A stretch of DNA of 7,641 nt from Desulfobacterales bacterium (GTDB taxonomy: Bacteria > Desulfobacterota > Desulfobacteria > Desulfobacterales > Desulfosalsimonadaceae), in the NCBI GenBank assembly GCA_018399455.1, contig JAGYOT010000074.1, forward strand, positions 1-7,641, in the 5' to 3' direction. Positions 5,874 through 7,641 of the stretch are shown here, piece after piece. Every line of letters starts with the position of its first letter. Position 1 is the first letter of the stretch. The translations under genes were made by a program, and so were the position numbers. The notes beneath the pieces are model-generated. The model was not told the origin of the DNA. It ran no database searches and was given only the letters and a program-made list of their open reading frames with translations.

Positions 5874-7641
5874 ATTTCGGCCGCATGCCGTATTGAACGA
5901 CGATAAACATCATATGAATAATTTTAAGCGCATGAAGGTTTAACCCCGAATTGGTCAATGTTGCCAGATACTGTTTGGCCTGGATCTCAGCGCTGCGATA
6001 AGCAATAATGCGTTTATAGCATTGAATCGTTTGTTTTCTTTTTTTGGAAGATTCCTGACCGGCGGCGCCAGACGTTTTATGCCGCTCAATCAGTTTTTGA
6101 ATCTCCTCGACGGGCAGTTTAAGAAGCTGCTGCTGGTCATGATCGGACGGTGTCCCCGGCTGAGCCTTGACACAATCCACTGTTAAGCGGCGGATTTGTT
6201 TAACAGTGGACTCCAGTTCATATATCAGCCACTGATGAAAATCACCAGGCAGAGAAATCTCCACATTTTTGAGCTGGTTTGCGTATTTTTTGCAGCGGCT
6301 GTCCATTTCCGCCGCTGCCGTGTTCCAAAACCCGGCTTTTGCATGCTTTAACAGTCGCACCAGTCTGGACTTTTCTTCTCCTTCCACCCTGGGTTCATTC
6401 AGCACCTGATTCAACTGTCGGGCGGAAAACTTGAACAGATATTCTCCGGTAATCAGTTGATAAATGATTGCGATTACCGCAAACCAGTCCTGAAGATAGA
6501 AAACCCGACGAATATCGTTGAAATGTTTGCCCAGAATTCGATTCGGGAAAAAGTGGGCAGGCGTGCCATAATAGAGGGTCCCGCCAAGCAGGGGCTGTGC
6601 CATGGGTCGGTAGACCGGGGGCTGGAAATCCACGGCGGTTTCAAGATCGATCAGGCCGATGGTATAGTCTGACGGAGAATTGAGGAAAAAGGGGAATCTC
6701 TCAGGGTCTCCCACAACCATGAGATTGTCCGGTTTCAGGTCCCGAATCGCCACTCCTTTTTCGCCCAGCCAGGCCAGAAGATCAAAAAGATTGGTAATAA
6801 TGCTGGTTATGCGGGGCAGATTCCGGATCTGACTCAGCCGGCCGACATAGTTATGAATGACTTTCCGATAAGATTGGATGACCTCACTGTTTTCAGCAGT
6901 CAGGTTTTCGATTACCTGCAAAACCTGTTTTTGCAGAGAGGCCGGCAGGTTTTTATCGATGACGTTTTTTGAAGAAATCCCGGCCAATGTTTTCAGCAGC
7001 CAGGTATGACCCATTTCCTGAAGTACCTCACCATCCATGGGGTGGGGGGGGTGAATATCATTTAAATGTTTCTGAAACTCTTCATGCAATGAGATAAGCT
7101 GCTGGCGAATCGGATCGGCATCGGTGCCGTAGCGGCCGTAAAATTCATGGGGATTCCAGAATATATCCGGATGCTCCAGAATTTCATCATAAAACGGCGC
7201 CTGTTTGTCATGCATCGCCTCGACGATCGGGCCCAGAAAATAGTCCTTTGCCATTTCCATAAAATAAACATGGGAGCCCTGGATCGTCAGAAACTGTTTT
7301 AGATCAGGGCGGCTCTCAAGCAGCGACAGATAGTTGCGTTCGAGTTGTTCAGGAGTTGACTCCGATTCATTGGCAAATTTATACACCAAGCGTAAGATAC
7401 TTGAAATGCGGGGAATCAGGCAGGGCCTCGGGGCAATAAGGTCAGCTATATGCTTTTCCGCATCAATGTTTTTGATGTATTGCCTGAAATCAAGAAGCGG
7501 TTTCGGCGGTACCTTAACCACCAGATGAGCATCAAAGATCACGTAATAACATGTACTTTTGCTGCGACTCTTCTCCCCGATCGGACCGATGGTCATCCGA
7601 CGGGATTGCCAATGGCCGTTATGCCAGATGTGGAGCTTATA
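5872..7641 (-). CDS. Protein kinase-like protein with atypical motifs (5' end outside window)
   Basis: There are 589 visible codons, open to the right edge, so the start is missing; the ATG at 7596 is probably internal because the preceding 15 codons are also open. Counting from the edge, the N-lobe has VVKV with the probable ATP-binding Lys 43 and a possible helix-C Glu 62 (in AEKHI). The hinge-like YFMEMA is near 126-131. The catalytic loop is IRDLKPDN with Asp 301 and Asn 306, Ile replacing the usual His. The metal-binding motif is Asp-Leu-Glu (332-334) instead of Asp-Phe-Gly. TLYYGTPAHF (355-364) replaces the usual APE region, and DWFAVIAIIYQLITGEYLF (385-403) matches helix F. The residues needed for phosphotransfer are present, so it may be active on a Ser/Thr, Tyr or small-molecule target. 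About 125 extra residues lie between hinge and catalytic loop. The last 180 residues are charged and helical, with no clear membrane segment. Confidence 0.85.
   Translation of the reverse strand, partial: YKLHIWHNGHWQSRRMTIGPIGEKSRSKSTCYYVIFDAHLVVKVPPKPLLDFRQYIKNIDAEKHIADLIAPRPCLIPRISSILRLVYKFANESESTPEQLERNYLSLLESRPDLKQFLTIQGSHVYFMEMAKDYFLGPIVEAMHDKQAPFYDEILEHPDIFWNPHEFYGRYGTDADPIRQQLISLHEEFQKHLNDIHPPHPMDGEVLQEMGHTWLLKTLAGISSKNVIDKNLPASLQKQVLQVIENLTAENSEVIQSYRKVIHNYVGRLSQIRNLPRITSIITNLFDLLAWLGEKGVAIRDLKPDNLMVVGDPERFPFFLNSPSDYTIGLIDLETAVDFQPPVYRPMAQPLLGGTLYYGTPAHFFPNRILGKHFNDIRRVFYLQDWFAVIAIIYQLITGEYLFKFSARQLNQVLNEPRVEGEEKSRLVRLLKHAKAGFWNTAAAEMDSRCKKYANQLKNVEISLPGDFHQWLIYELESTVKQIRRLTVDCVKAQPGTPSDHDQQQLLKLPVEEIQKLIERHKTSGAAGQESSKKRKQTIQCYKRIIAYRSAEIQAKQYLATLTNSGLNLHALKIIHMMFIVVQYGMRPK

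Overview
The window looks like chromosomal DNA of a Gram-negative bacterium. A lipobox-type lipoprotein, a bacterial fatty-acyl-CoA ligase and a eukaryotic-like protein kinase, in sequence of intermediate GC, would suit a fatty-acid-using deltaproteobacterium such as a member of the Desulfobacterales. That assignment is inference from protein style; no marker gene is present.

Layout. Bases 1-477 carry the only plus-strand coding sequence. It is the end of an unrecognised gene whose frame is broken by a TAA at 94-96, and a candidate intrinsic terminator overlaps its last codons. Everything from 525 to the right edge is coded on the minus strand. In transcription order (right to left) this is: a protein-kinase-like gene whose 5' end lies outside the window (5872-7641); a COG1228-type amidohydrolase (4538-5788); an ATP-grasp ligase-like protein (3124-4488); a small lipoprotein with a TolB_N/CsgG-like look (2322-2999); and an ACSF2/YngI-type acyl-CoA synthetase (525-2174). 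There is no gap over 300 bp and I see no tRNA, rRNA, CRISPR array or insertion sequence.

Organisation. Amidohydrolase and ATP-grasp genes are 49 bp apart with no promoter seen between them and probably form a two-gene operon. The kinase gene lies 83 bp upstream of them and is followed by two overlapping hairpins, which may end or attenuate its transcript. The lipoprotein and acyl-CoA synthetase genes each have their own good sigma-70-type promoter (TTTACA-17-TATAAT and TTGACA-17-TACAAA). An inverted repeat lies over each promoter, so both may be controlled by repressors.

Possible novelty. The kinase has an Asp-Leu-Glu in place of Asp-Phe-Gly and a roughly 125-residue insertion between hinge and catalytic loop. 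It sits next to an amide-forming (ATP-grasp) and amide-hydrolysing (amidohydrolase) enzyme pair whose substrates cannot be read from sequence. Nothing in the window proves a new system; this trio is the best candidate.
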